Assembly: GCA_037013685.1 (NCBI GenBank)
Contig: CM072919.1
Coordinates: 3,039,616 to 3,103,615, forward strand
Length of the DNA: 64,000 nt
Source of the DNA: Acridotheres tristis
Lineage: Eukaryota; Chordata; Aves; Passeriformes; Sturnidae
Direction: 5' to 3'
The notes under the pieces are model-generated. The model did not search any database. It was not told where the DNA came from and saw only the letters and a program-made list of their open reading frames with translations. The position numbers and the translations under genes are program-made. Position 1 is the stretch's first letter. Each line of letters opens with the position of its first letter. Of the stretch, positions 13,118 through 30,400 are shown piece by piece.

Positions 13118-13205
13118 CGCCTCCCGCCGCTCCCCAGGACCCCGGCGCCTCCGGTGACTGCCCATCTCGCGCCTGCGCCGCGCGCTCAGGCACCGCTGCG
13201 GACAC
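13118..13205 (-). promoter_or_regulatory. MED16: MED16 non-coding first exon and core promoter
   Basis: A consensus donor (GTGAG on the minus strand) at 13113-13117 follows a GC-rich stretch holding an NRF1-like GCGCCTGCGC element near 13170. The exon would splice to the acceptor beside 12799, adding 43 untranslated bases before the ATG at 12756. Transcription start is inferred within roughly 13150-13205. Confidence 0.55.
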
Positions 13206-13231
13206 CCTCAGAGGGCCAGCCAGTGGCTTTA

Positions 13232-13260
13232 ATTAGCATAACAAGCTACCCAGAACCCAC
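13232..13260 (+). promoter_or_regulatory. U6 distal sequence element (octamer-like plus Staf-like site)
   Basis: ATTAGCAT at 13232-13239 is one base off the octamer ATTTGCAT. TACCCAGAACCCAC at 13247-13260 resembles the SPH/Staf (ZNF143) site. They lie about 195-223 bases before the U6 start, where vertebrate snRNA distal elements sit. They are also only tens of bases from the MED16 start region on the other strand. Confidence 0.6.
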
Positions 13261-13389
13261 CAGGCAGACATAGCAATTTTAATCGATAGATTTCGGACAT
13301 TTTGGGGACACCTCAGGAAAACAGAGGGCCAAAAGACTGAGAAAAACTTGGGGAGCTCATTGTGCTTTCAATATCGAACCACTTTGTAG

Positions 13390-13408
13390 TCACTCTATTG
13401 TGAAGGTA
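13390..13408 (+). promoter_or_regulatory. U6 proximal sequence element
   Basis: The 19 bases from -65 to -47 relative to U6 match the vertebrate PSE pattern (CAC..CTA...GT.AA.GTA), the binding site for SNAPc. Spacing to the TATA box is as expected for a class 3 Pol III promoter. Confidence 0.65.
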
Positions 13409-13423
13409 CTGCTCTTCCAAGCC

Positions 13424-13430
13424 TTTAAAT
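13424..13430 (+). promoter_or_regulatory. U6 TATA box
   Basis: TTTAAAT at -31 to -25 relative to the U6 start. In snRNA genes a TATA box at this spot beside a PSE selects RNA polymerase III. Confidence 0.75.
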
Positions 13431-13454
13431 AGCTTAGTGGGTTCAACTGAGTTC

Positions 13455-13460
13455 GTGCTC

Positions 13461-13511
<51 letters not shown>

Positions 13512-13561
13512 GGCCCCTGCGCAAGGATGACACGCAAATTCGTGAAGCGTTCCATATTTTT
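13455..13561 (+). ncRNA. RNU6: U6 spliceosomal snRNA
   Basis: A 107-base copy of U6 with every segment as I know the vertebrate consensus: 5' stem-loop beginning GTGCTCGCTTCGG, the ACAGAGA box that pairs with the 5' splice site, the AGC triad of the catalytic core, the internal stem-loop, and a terminal run of five T that ends Pol III transcription. No mismatch to the vertebrate consensus was found. Its own distal element, PSE and TATA box are present, so this is a likely functional gene and not one of the many retroposed U6 pseudogenes. It lies divergent to MED16 and points into the 3' end of R3HDM4. I recall a human U6 gene (RNU6-2) also at 19p13.3, which would make this an orthologous locus. 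Confidence 0.96.
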
Positions 13562-13680
13562 CGCACCTCCCCGCACCCACCTTTTGCAGCCCGCGCCAAA
13601 CCGGCTGCGCCGCGACCTCCCCAATACCCCTCCCCGTCCCCATAGAGAGACAGACAGAGCCGGAGCAGGGGAGCACCGTC

Positions 13681-13686
13681 TTTATT
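13681..13686 (-). terminator. R3HDM4: R3HDM4 polyadenylation signal
   Basis: TTTATT on the plus strand gives AATAAA on the minus strand. It is followed, in transcript direction, by a TCTGTCTGTCTCT stretch at about 13640-13660 suited to CstF. The 3' UTR thus spans about 13.66-14.54 kb and ends about 100 bases from the U6 terminator. Confidence 0.75.
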
Positions 13687-13954
13687 TTTCCTGAACGCAC
13701 CCGTACCCGAGTCACACCGGCAAAGGAGGCGCGAGGGGCTCCCCTGGGTCTGGGTGTCCCCACGGTTAATGGCAGTCGGTGTCGTCATGGGACAGAGCAA
13801 CCAGCAAAGAGACCCCAGCGCACACCCTGCGAGCAACCCTTGGCACATGCCAGGGACACGGAGGGCACACAGAGAGACCCCTAAAATGCCCCGTCTGCCC
13901 CCATGACAGCTGTGATAAGCAGAGAGAGCCTCGAAGGCGGCTGCACCCCTCCAG

Positions 13955-14000
13955 CACGCACACATACACGCACACACTCATGTAAATATACACACACGTG
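13955..14000. repeat. CA-rich microsatellite in R3HDM4 3' UTR
   Basis: A short imperfect run of CACA/CATA/CGCA dinucleotides (about 13957-13999) inside the 3' UTR. It is a simple repeat with no evident function. Confidence 0.6.
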
Positions 14001-14542
14001 ATAAAAAAAACACAAGCTATATTACACTTAAAAACAGCCCCGTCGTGCGGGCAGGGCACAGGGCGTGGGGCAAAAGTACCCGGAGCTGCCCACACCCCGC
14101 CCTGCCCGAGGGGGCCGAGCCCCCCTGGACACCTCGTGGGCGCGGGGCTGCGGGTGCCGGAACGCGGCAGCCCCCAGGCTCTTCCGCCGGCTCAGCGATT
14201 GCTCAGCAGCCGCCAGGAGCTGTTTCACCGCAGAAAAATCTGGACCGAAATCACCCCACGAGCGTCAGCGCCAGAGGGGGGCTGGCCCCGCCTGATTATT
14301 TTTAAAAACACCTGGGTTATAAATAGACACACAAACAGTTCCAGGAGGGCTGCGCGGGGAGCAGGGCGGGCGAGAGGCACCTGCTCCTCGGGCAGGGAAC
14401 AGCCATAAGCCCTCGGCTCTGCCTCGCCGGGCACCGGCTGCTGGAGCAGGGGAAGGGCCGAGGGTCCAAGGGCTGCACAAGGGCTGCAGGGCCGGGGAGA
14501 GGCTGCAGCGGACACAGGAGGGGCTAGGCAGCTGTCGGGGCA

Positions 14543-20778
<6,236 letters not shown>

Positions 20779-21017
20779 GGCCCGCTGGGACTGGGATGGG
20801 GACCGGGACGGTGACCAGAACCAGGACCGGGACCGGGACCGGGATCTCCTTCCGCCTCCTCCACCCCCGGTCCGCACCGGCGGTACCGGGCCCGGCACCG
20901 CCCGCGGGAAGTGACGTAACGGGGGCGGGAGCACAGGAGCCCCACCCCGGGCGTCGCGGGAGGTGGGGCACGGGGGGTGCTTCGGGGAGCCCCTGGAACC
21001 GGGGTTCGGAGGCTGCC

Positions 21018-21170
21018 GGACCCCATTAACTCCACGTGAATCCCCGTTGTCCCCCGTTACCTCCCCCGTTGATCCCTGTGAACCTCCAGTTAGCCCCTGT
21101 TAAAGCCCCATTAACATCCGTTAACCCCCACTAAACCCCCGTTGACCCCCGTTAACCGCCCCCCTCCGCG
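21018..21170. repeat. GTTAACCCC-type degenerate tandem repeat
   Basis: About a dozen imperfect copies of a 10-14 base unit of the form CCCCGTTAACC lie between the R3HDM4 and ARID3A start regions. The unit differs from the vertebrate telomere repeat, so it is read as a small minisatellite. Confidence 0.7.
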
Positions 21171-21275
21171 TCTCTACCGGGGCCCGTGCCCTGCACGGAG
21201 CCATTCCCCCGCCCGTCCGCGAGGCGGCGCTGCGGCCACGCCCCCGCCCGGCCCCGCGGCCCCGTGGCGCGCAAT

Positions 21276-21383
21276 ATTTGCATGCCGACCAATGGCGGCG
21301 GGGGGCGGGGCGCTCCTCGAGCGGCGGGCCAATGACAGCACGGGGCGGAGAGGGGCGTGGCGCTCCAGGCACAGCGGGCCAAT
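21276..21383 (+). promoter_or_regulatory. ARID3A: ARID3A promoter motifs: octamer and three CCAAT boxes
   Basis: An exact octamer ATTTGCAT at 21276-21283 is followed by CCAAT boxes at 21289-21293, 21329-21333 and 21379-21383, all in the plus orientation and 40-50 bases apart. They are interleaved with GGGGCGGGG (Sp1-type) elements. Spacing suits NF-Y-driven initiation near 21.42-21.5 kb. Motif identification is direct; function is inferred. Confidence 0.6.
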
Positions 21384-21429
21384 GGCTGCGCGGGGCGGGG
21401 CCCTGAGGGGCGGGGCCAGGCCCCGCCGC

Positions 21430-21569
21430 CCGCCCGCCGCCCGCCCGCCCGCGGGGAGAGCAGCGCCGCGGGCCCTGCGCGCACCGGCCCCGCCGAGCCC
21501 GGCCCCGCCGAGCCCGACCCCGGGCGGCCGCGGCTGCTATGCGGCTTCGCGGCGCACGGCCTGCACCGG
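21430..21569 (+). other. ARID3A: ARID3A non-coding exon 1
   Basis: GC-rich leader ending at a strong donor (CACCGG, then GTAAGG) at 21569/21570. It joins exon 2 at 23960. The 5' end is approximate. It holds the upstream ATG at 21539 described separately. Confidence 0.5.
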
Positions 21570-24002
21570 GTAAGGGGGACGCGCCGCCGCACCGGTCCCG
21601 TGGATGGGATCGGCACCGAGAACGGGACCTCGGCCGTGGCCGGGACCGGGAGTCGGGGGCTGGGTGGGACCGGGGACCGGAGCCCAGGACTGGCCGCCTC
21701 TCCGAGGTGGGCTGGGCCCTCCGCTGCCGGTGCTGAGTGGGAGCGCGGCGCCCCCTCCCCCCGCGGCCGGTTACCGGCCGCCTCCCTCACGCGGGGCTGG
21801 GGTTCCTTCCCCGCGGCCGTTCCCGGCCTTGACTCTCCGTTTTCCCCGGGCAGTGCTGGCCGGGCCGGGCAGAGCCCCGTGGCCCCGCCCTGTACTCCCC
21901 TCAAGCCCGTGGTCTCCGGGGTCTGGACGGCGGAGGGGCCAAGACCGGGCCGACCCAGGCTCCCCTCTGCATGTCGGGGGCGGCCGTTTCTCCCCGTTCG
22001 CGGGACCTGGGCCCATTTGGGCCCCGCCGCCTCCGTAATCGGTCCTTCTGAGAGTCGCCGGTGCCACGTGCCGCCGGGAGCGGGGCCGGGCTCAGTTTCG
22101 GCGACGGGACTCCTGTCCGCCTGGGGGTCCCTCCCGAGGCGTCCCCAGCCCAGTCCGTCCCCGAGGACAGCACCCACCGGCCCCGGCCTCCTGTCCTTCT
22201 CCTCCTCTTCCTCACTCAAACCTCCACGACACCCCCAGAGCCCTTCCCGGCAGTGCCGAGAGCCAGCCTGGGGGTGTCCAACCGCAGCCAGCCCAACCCC
22301 GGTGTCGGTGGCACAAAGGCCCGTCCGTCACACCCCCGCTGCCTATTTTTAGCCGCTGTCGCTCTCGAGCACCTGCCCTGGGTGACGCCGCCCCGAATCC
22401 CTCGCGGGACCCCCGTCACCGCCCCGCGGCGGGTACGCACCGGGCCCCGTGGCCCCGAGCAGCCAGAGGGACAAAGGGGCACGGCTCAAGGTCACCGTGG
22501 CCGCCGGGCCAGGGTGCCACAGGGCCCTGGCTGTGGCCTCACCACTCCGGCTTCCCTGTGGAGAAGTGGCAGCGTGGCTCCGGCACGGCCACGGCCGGCT
22601 GTGCTCGAGGAGGCAGCTCCACACCTGGTGCTGGCACCGAGTCATTGGGGAGTCGTGGCCAGGCAGAGCCACAGTGGCGGCGAGGAGCACGTGCCTGGGT
22701 CGGTCTCGCTCCGGTTCGCTCGTGGATGGCGCAGGGCACGGGGTTCAGGTGCGGTGCAGGGCAGGAGCGCGGCCACGGCTGGTGAGCTCCGGGGCGGGGA
22801 ATGTCCCTGCCGCGACCTCTCCTGCGTGAGGGCGAGACGGCGATGATCAGAGTAGAGGAGAGGAAACTGAGGCACGGGCAGTGCTGGCCCACTTGTGCCG
22901 CGCCTCTGCTGGCTCCCGGGGGAGGCGGTGGCTGCTGAGGTGCCGTGGCCGTAGCGACGTGTCCATCCATAGCGTGAGCCGAGCCCGGCCGGGCCGGCAG
23001 CGGATGCAGCCGCGGCGAGGCGTGGGGGAAGCTGCTCCCGCCCGATCGTCCGCGTCCCCGGCCCACATTGGCAGCAGGTTCCTCTTTCCAGAATGCGCGG
23101 GATCGTGGCGTAGCTGCCGAGCCCTGCGCGCTGCCGGCTGTCCTGGCCCCGCAGCCCCTGGGTCCGGCCCCATGGTCGGTCCCCGTGAGGGTCCTGCCGT
23201 GTGTGCGCTGCACGGGCCCCCGAGCAGCTGAAACGGGGTTTGCCCGTACACGGCACGGCAGCGGTGCTGCGGTGAGCTCCCTCCCTGCCCTCAGCGCAGG
23301 CGAGGTCATAACTGGGAACCAGCCGGCCACGGGGGCTGCTGGCCGCACCAGGGCTTGGGAGCTCAGTGCTGGAAGGGGTCTAGAGGGTTCCGCAGGACCC
23401 AGTTGTAATGTGCTGATCCCCTCAGTGTATTCCGGGGGCAAAGAAGAGATGAGCTGCTTGCACGCTTACATTTCCTCAGAGGGCCCCCAGCCCTCAGGGA
23501 AGGGAAGCAAGGGAGCTCTGGGGGCGGTTGGCAGAGCCTGTTTGCCAGGGTTTCAAGGCTCTGCCTGTCCATCCCCTGGGATCTGCCCCGGGGTGCTTTG
23601 GGGCCCCTCCACTGTGCAGTGCAGACCCCAGTGCTGCCCACGCCCCAGTGCCATCAGGATGAGCGCAGTGCTCCCTATGCTATCCCTGGTGGGGATGTGC
23701 CTTGTCCCCTGTGGGGGACCCGGTGGACATCTCTCCCCAGTGCCTGTTATCTTCGGGTGCGGGTCCACCGGTATCCGCTGCCTGCAGGGCCGGGCAGGGC
23801 TATCGGGTCCGGCAGGCCCCTTCCCCCTCCAGCAGCAGGCCCAGCCGCCCTATCTCATTAGCTCGAGATTAATGAGGCTCCTGCGCTGTCTTTAACTCCT
23901 TCCTGCTCGCCAGCTCCTGCCCACAGCTCCACTGACCTTCTGCTCTACTTCTCCTACAGGTTTGCGCCGACGCCTGCCGGACACCGACCCAGCTGAGGAT
24001 TA
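21539..24002 (+). promoter_or_regulatory. Upstream ORF in ARID3A leader, spanning the exon 1-2 junction
   Basis: An ATG at 21539 in exon 1 reads across the 21569/23960 splice into exon 2 and stops at a TAG near 24000, encoding 24 residues. A second, nine-codon uORF runs 24070-24099. Both precede the main ARID3A start at 24457 and could limit its translation. The splice borders are strong, but whether exon 1 starts upstream of 21539 is an inference. Confidence 0.45.
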
Positions 24003-24456
24003 GGGATACCAGCCGTGAGCAAGGGACCCTGAGGCACCACAAAGTGCCAGGTCTGCAGGGGAAGGGGTGATGCACCGTGCTGCAGCTGTTGCCTGCTGAA
24101 CCTGAGGAGTTTTGGAGCCTGCCTGGGACGACAGCAGCACCCCAATCCCAACGGGCAGCACTGAGCCTGTGACACGGCGTAGCCCTCAAGCCAAGGGACA
24201 TTGGGCCAAGCCTGAGAGGGGTCACGGGGCACGTCCTTCTTTCCTGACCCGGTGTCAATTCCTGCCCTGACACCCCGACGGCACTGCCCCTCACCCCCCG
24301 GCAGCCCCTTCCAGGGCTGCCCCACCCGGCACTGCCCAGCTTTGGCCCCCAGCCCCGCTGGAGCGCGGCAGCCTGCCGGGCGCTGCCCCCCGGGCACTGC
24401 CCCCTGGGTGCATCGCCCCCCGCCCGCCCGGGGACCCCCCACCCGCCGGCAGAGCC

Positions 24457-27400
24457 ATGAAGCTGCAGGCGGTGATGGAGAACCTGCAGCGGCAGCAGCG
24501 CGCGCGGCTGCAGCAGGCGCTGGAAGCGCGGCAGCAGGAGCAGCAGCCACCACGCTCCACGTCCCCCCCGGCACAGCCCTCGCAGCCCCCTGCCAGCAAC
24601 CCGGCCCGGGGCCGCGGGCAGGATCCAGCCCCGGCGCCCTCGGAGGAGGGAGCGGAGCCTGAGAGCGCACACATCCAACGGGCACAGATGGCCGCCCTGG
24701 CTGCCATGCGGGCGGCTGCTGCTGGCCTCAGCCACTCGCCCAGCCCGGGGCTGTCGGACGAGAGCCAGGCCTCCGAGGAGGAGGAAGAGGAGGAGCGCGG
24801 CGAGGAGGAGGAAGATGGTGGCGGGTACCAGCAGGAGATGGGCTCCGAGGAGGAGGAGGACCTGTGAGTGTACTTGGGCAGTTCTCATGGGTTTGGGGAA
24901 GGGGCAGGGAAGTGGTACAAACACTAGTGAGTTTGGGCACCGTGTGCTGGGGAGACTGCGGGGATCCTGTGGCTTCGGGCAGGTGGTGGATTAGAGCTAT
25001 CGGGATATTTCAGAGCAGGAGGTGCTGAGAGCAGCAGCTCAGCTCTGTGGCCGTGATTCCTCATGCTGGGTTGGCACGACATCCCGTCTCTGCCCAGCAG
25101 CCACGTGGGGCTGTGACAGAGGACCCCGGGCTGGCATTAAATTATGCAGGACCCTTGGCTGCCTCCAGTGTGCATCCTCTCAGGGCAGGGCCAGGCCAGG
25201 AGCCATCTGGCAGAGCTCCGTGATGGAGCTGCTCCAGAGATGCTGGGGATCGGCTATGCCCCGCAGAGCTGCCCCTGCCAACGGGCTGTACTGGGCTCTA
25301 CTGTGTGCTGGGTGGGTGGTCCCAGCCCCGCAGCTGGGGAGGGCCTGTGGGGTGGGCAGGAGAGAGGGATGGGCCTTGGGAACCAGTGTGGGACCAAACC
25401 TCTCCTCTCCCCTTGGTTCCAGAAAGGGCAAATGGGATGAAGATGACTTTGAAGAGGACCTGGGTGAGGAGGAAGAGGAAGAAGAAGAGGAGGAGGAAGA
25501 GGAAGACTATGAGGAAGAAGACATGGGAGAGGAAGGGCTCAGCTCAGCAGAGGCGGTGCGGGCGGGCGCGGGATCCTTGCTGCTCCGCAAGCCCCCAGCA
25601 CCCCAGCACTACCGGGGGGAGCCACCACGGCTGCCAGGAGGACAGGAGCGGCTGCCCCCCGGCCTGGGCCACACTCAGCCCCCACCACCAGCACCTGACC
25701 ACGGCGACTGGACCTACGAGGAGCAGTTCAAGCAGGTATGTGCCCACCAAGACACACGTGTCCCTACCGTGCCATCCCTTTCCCTGCTCCTGTGCACCCG
25801 TGTGTCCTCGCGAGCGTGGGGAGATGCTTCTGGCAGTGCTGCCTCCAGCAGTGTTCTCCTCAGATCCAGCTGCTGTTGTCATTAGGAATGCGTGGGATTT
25901 CTCCGGGGTTTTAGTGCTGGGCTTGGTCTATCCCCCTCCCTGGTTGGGTGACTCCGAGTGGATCCTGTGTCCGGGTAGTTCTGGCACAGGCAGACAGTGT
26001 GATGGGGTTTGCTGCAGGGATCTTGGAGGATTCTTGCTGAAAATTACGAAAAGAATTACCCCAAATTCGCAAATCTGACAGGTCTCTTGGTTTTCTTCTC
26101 CACTCTCCCCAAGCCGTTTTACATGGGGACCTGTCTGTCTCCCATCACTGTCACTACAGAGGTGATGCCTGGCAGGACAACTCGAGCCCCATGGATGCTT
26201 GCTAGGGGGCAGAACTGCCCCCCTGCCTCTGCCAAAATGCCATGAAATAGTGAAACCAGGGAGAAAGCACCTGGCTGCCCGCTTCATTGCCTTCCCCAGG
26301 CAATGAGACCAGCATGTTCCCACTCTTCCCGGCGCCAGAGCTGGCTGCACTCCGCTCTCGCTGATAGAAGAAAACGTGCTGCAGCCAGGGCTCCCCGGGG
26401 GCCGCCCGGCACCTTTGATGTGTGTTTAAATACATCGGGGTTTGGGGCTGGGGGAAGGGGCAGGACCAGCAGCAGCAGATGGGACCCAGATGGAGCGGCC
26501 AGGGCAGGGTGGCCTTTCAGGAGGGATGCGACCATCTCTGCCCCTTCACCTTCAGGAGGCTGTCGCATCCCTTCCAAAATGGGGGAAGGGGCTCGCCAGG
26601 ATCTGCCAGCACATCTGAATGTGGGCAGGCTCAGAACAGGGCTGGCAGAGGGAGCACCAGCAAGCATGAAGCATGTGGCCCTCCTCCTGGCACTGCCTGG
26701 CTGTGGGGATGGAGGGATGCTCCTGTCCAGCTGTGGTGATGGAGGGATGCTCCTGCCCTGCGTATCCCTCATGCCACTGCACCCGAGTCACCTTCTCTTC
26801 TTGTGGTTTTTCTCTCTTGTGCTTCCTGCCGCCGGGGAGCGAGGGGCCAGGGCCGTGAACTCGTAGCTGTGAAAAGGCTTTTCAATACCGCAGCTCTGAT
26901 CTTCCTGTTTGTCAGCGTGTCAGTGCCGTGGTCCAGGCCGTAGCCTCTGCCAGGTCTCCTATCACAACCACAGCACTTGGGAACACCAGCCCCGTTCCCA
27001 GCACTTCCCCTGCCCCCCAAGCTGTGCCCCTCTCCCTGAGCACCCCCTCTCCCTCCACATCGCTTCCTGGGGTCACTGGGAAGAGCCTGGCTCGGTGGTG
27101 AATTGTGGAAGCAGCCGGGGGGGGTTGGAAAGCCTCCGTGGGCGGAGGAGTAGAGGCGAAGCGCAGGGCCCGGAGAGGCTTTCCCCGGCACGTCAGCCCG
27201 GGCGACCGCGCTTGGATCGCGGCCCCTGGACCGGGGCCAGGGGGTTGCTGGCGCAGCCGGTGCTGGCCGGGAGCTCCTCCTGGCTGGCCTCCAGCGCGTG
27301 CCGCCGGGCTCCATCCCAGCCCAGCTGGCGCGGCCTGGGAAGGAGCAGCAAGAATGTAAACAGCGAGGGCAGCGCGGGGCAGGGGATGCCGTACCCCATC

Positions 27401-30400
27401 CCCGCTCCTCGCTGGGGAGGAGGCGCCTTAGGGGGAACCCCGCCAGCTCTGGGGTGCCAAACCACAGCAGGGTCCCTGCGCGGTGCCTTGCGTGGTTGTG
27501 CCAATGTTCTGCTCTGTGAGGGATGGGCTCTTTTGGGGTTCCTTTCTGTTTTTGCCAAGGAGCTCCTCAGCACTGGCAGCACCCCTGCTCTCCCACCAGC
27601 CCTGATGCTTCCCCAGCTGTCCAGATCTCCCTGCTGGGAGTTCAGATCCAGTTTGGGTTCAGCTCTGGTTATGCTGGTGCCGCCGGCATCCTTGGCCCGT
27701 GGGTCTCTGTGCTTGAGAACACCATCCTCACCGAGCAGTGCTGCCATCCAAGTGTCCGTGCCTGTCTCCACACCCAAACGCTGGCAGCCAGGGGCTCGCC
27801 CCCATCCTCCACTGCCAGGTTTTATTGACCCATCTGGGACAGATTCCTGTGAACTGGTGCTCGGCTGAGCCGTGGGGGGCCGGAGGGAGGAGGAGGGGGC
27901 CCAGTTCAAGGGAGGAGGAAGGGGAGGGCGTGAGGAAGAGTTATGGAGGTGAGGGAGGTTAGGGAGCCGGCGCGTGGCACCTCCCCGTCCCCAGGGACGG
28001 CTACTGCACAGGCAGAGGTCAGCTCGGCCTGACCCGGGCGCTGCCGGCGCGGGCAGCAGAACAAAGGAGCCCCCAGCACAACGGGGAATTCGAGGGCAGC
28101 GGTTGCCGAGGGCATCGGGGTGGGGGGGAAAGGGGACATTTTCTGGGTGGGAAAAGGCTTGCCATGGGAAATGGCTAAAAATCCAGCAAGCTCCTGCCAG
28201 CAAGGGGCTGCTGGGGGTAAAACTGCTCTGAGTTCTGTACCCCAGCACTGTGGGGTTTCTGCTACTGCTGCCCCCCAGGATCCCTCCTCTGATCTTTCTG
28301 TTTCATTATTGTTATTACTGCTCCCCACTAATACCGGGAGTGGGAGCCCCTGGTGCAGTGGCAGCCCCTGGGGTTGGAGTTTCCAGCCTCTACCTCTTTA
28401 GGAGTTTCCTCTGTTGCTGGTGCACCCTCGGGCGTGGGCACCCTGCACACTGGTACCCCGAGTCACATCGTAGGAGCTCGAGGAATCCAAGTCACATCGT
28501 AGGAGCTCGAGGAATCCATCTCTCTGTGTTCATCTGGCTGCAGCAGCCACCACTCTCCCTCTGGGGTTCTCCATTTTGGGTGCTCTCTTTTGGGGTGTCC
28601 TGCAGTGGCTGCTTCAGGCTGATGTTTAACCCCTCCTGTTTCTGCTTCAGGAAGGATTTAAAAAGTCACCACAGTGCCAGTGGGAGGCTGTGCCAGCCAG
28701 AGAGGTTTCAGGGGGTGCTGGTGCTTTAGTGGGGCAAGAGGTTTCTCGTGCTGGGGACATCTGAGCCATGCCGGTGGCACATGGGCGCAAAAACCTCAGC
28801 CCTTATCTCTGGCGGTGCAGCGCACCCCGAGATACGACGTTTCAAAGTGCAGTGGTGGGGGAAAAATAAACCGAAAGCAACTCAGCGACCTCGGCAGGGC
28901 TGCGGGGGTGGGTGAAACCGGACCCCCCTTCGCCCAGACCAGCCCCACGCACATGGCTGGTGGAGCTGGGATTTTCCAGGAGGCTCTGGAGGAGCAGAGA
29001 GCCCATACCTCCTCTGAATTCCCAGGAGCTGGTTAAAGCGTGGGGGATCCCCTCTGAACCCCTTTCTCCCGTGGATTATTCTCCTTTTCAAAGCCCAAAG
29101 CCAGCTGGGGGCGTGGGGCCTGAGCAGGGGCCCCGTGGCCTCTTAACGAGGGCGGGAGGGTCCATTTACTTTCTTTAAAATATTGATTAGAGCTTTATTG
29201 CATTAGCCAGCCGAGCGGATGAGCCGCCCCTGGGGAGGGCAAGGGGGCCCCTGTGCGGGGAAGGGGGACCCGAGTATCATCACACGGCCGGGGGCCACTG
29301 CCCCCCACCCAGAGTTTGGCTCCCAGATAAGGGGGAGTGCCCTGGGGCCCCCAGTTGGGCGCTGCTGTGCTGTGGAGGTGATTGTGGTGCATGGCCCGGC
29401 CAGCAGCAGATAACGCAGGCAAGAGGGAACCTGAGCAGGACAGGACTTTGGGGGCAGGGGGGGAGTCACCAGTGGACTCCTCCTGAGAAGAGGGCTGTGT
29501 CCCTCACCCCACACTCAGCCATTGCCCCTCTCACCCTGCACCACTGCCCAGCCTGCCAAGGGGTGCTCCCGGCCGGGGATCCGGCACAGTAATTGGCTCA
29601 TAGTGCTCAGGGAGCATTCCCGGGGCTGTAATCCCACCAGATCCCTGGCCAGAGGTCAGGGACTTCTCAGCGAGAGCGGCTTAGCCGCTGAGTGCCTCCC
29701 CCAGCCAGACGCCTGGGTGCTCACAGGTGCTGGTCCCAGCATCTGGGCACCCGTGAAGCCATTTCTCCAAACATGACCCAGGATGATTAACGAGGTTGAG
29801 GAACAGGGGACACATCCTTCCTGCTCCAGGTCCCCAGCCAGTGCTTTCACCCAGCTGGACCGTGTCCCCAGCACCCCTTGTCTCGGGAGCTGGGCATCAC
29901 CCACTTGTGTCCCCCAAAAGCCACATTCCCCCCATGCCTCGACTCTCCCAGAACCTCATTTCCCCCCGCCCCTGGCCCCCCCAAAGCCCTGTTCCCTCCA
30001 CGCCCCAGCCCCCTGGGCTGACTCAAGGGCTGCGGAGGTGGCGGCCGCCTCCCCTCTCGGCACAGCTGAACTAACAGGGTTTATTTAAAAGGGAAAAAAA
30101 AAAAAAAAAAGAAGAGCGGCGCAGGGAGCGGGGCCTTTGTCAGCAGAGCCCCCCGCCCCCACCACAGCGTTGGGCAAGGACAGCATTGCTCCATCACCCT
30201 ATTTCTGGCCCAAACCGCAGGAGAAATGGCAGCTGGTCCCAGGGCCCAGCCGGACGTGCTGCAATCGGGGGCCAGAGCGGGGGGTGGTTTGGGGCCAGGG
30301 CGGCCCCCTGCTCTGAGCCCCTGGGGCAGCCAGACTAGGGGCTCAGGGTGCAGCTCCTGACCCGTTCCCTGACCCTTCCCATCGGTCACTTAATCTCCCT

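Noticed and set aside
21018..21170. Interstitial telomere repeat
   Set aside because: Units read GTTAACCCC, not TTAGGG or its complement CCCTAA in register.
21152..22219. Open frames of over 330 codons on both strands in the ARID3A CpG island
   Set aside because: Long frames arise from high G+C and few stop codons; both strands show them, with no domain or splice support.
23869..24924. 351-codon minus-strand frame opposite ARID3A exon 2
   Set aside because: It is the antisense shadow of the conserved ARID3A N-terminus, with leucine and cysteine runs mirroring glutamine and alanine codons.
27193..28248. 351-codon minus-strand frame within ARID3A intron 3
   Set aside because: No homology, biased composition, and no splice or polyadenylation context. 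Treated as intronic.
30090..30110. A run as the tail of a processed pseudogene
   Set aside because: No coding similarity or target duplication is visible beside it; homopolymer only.
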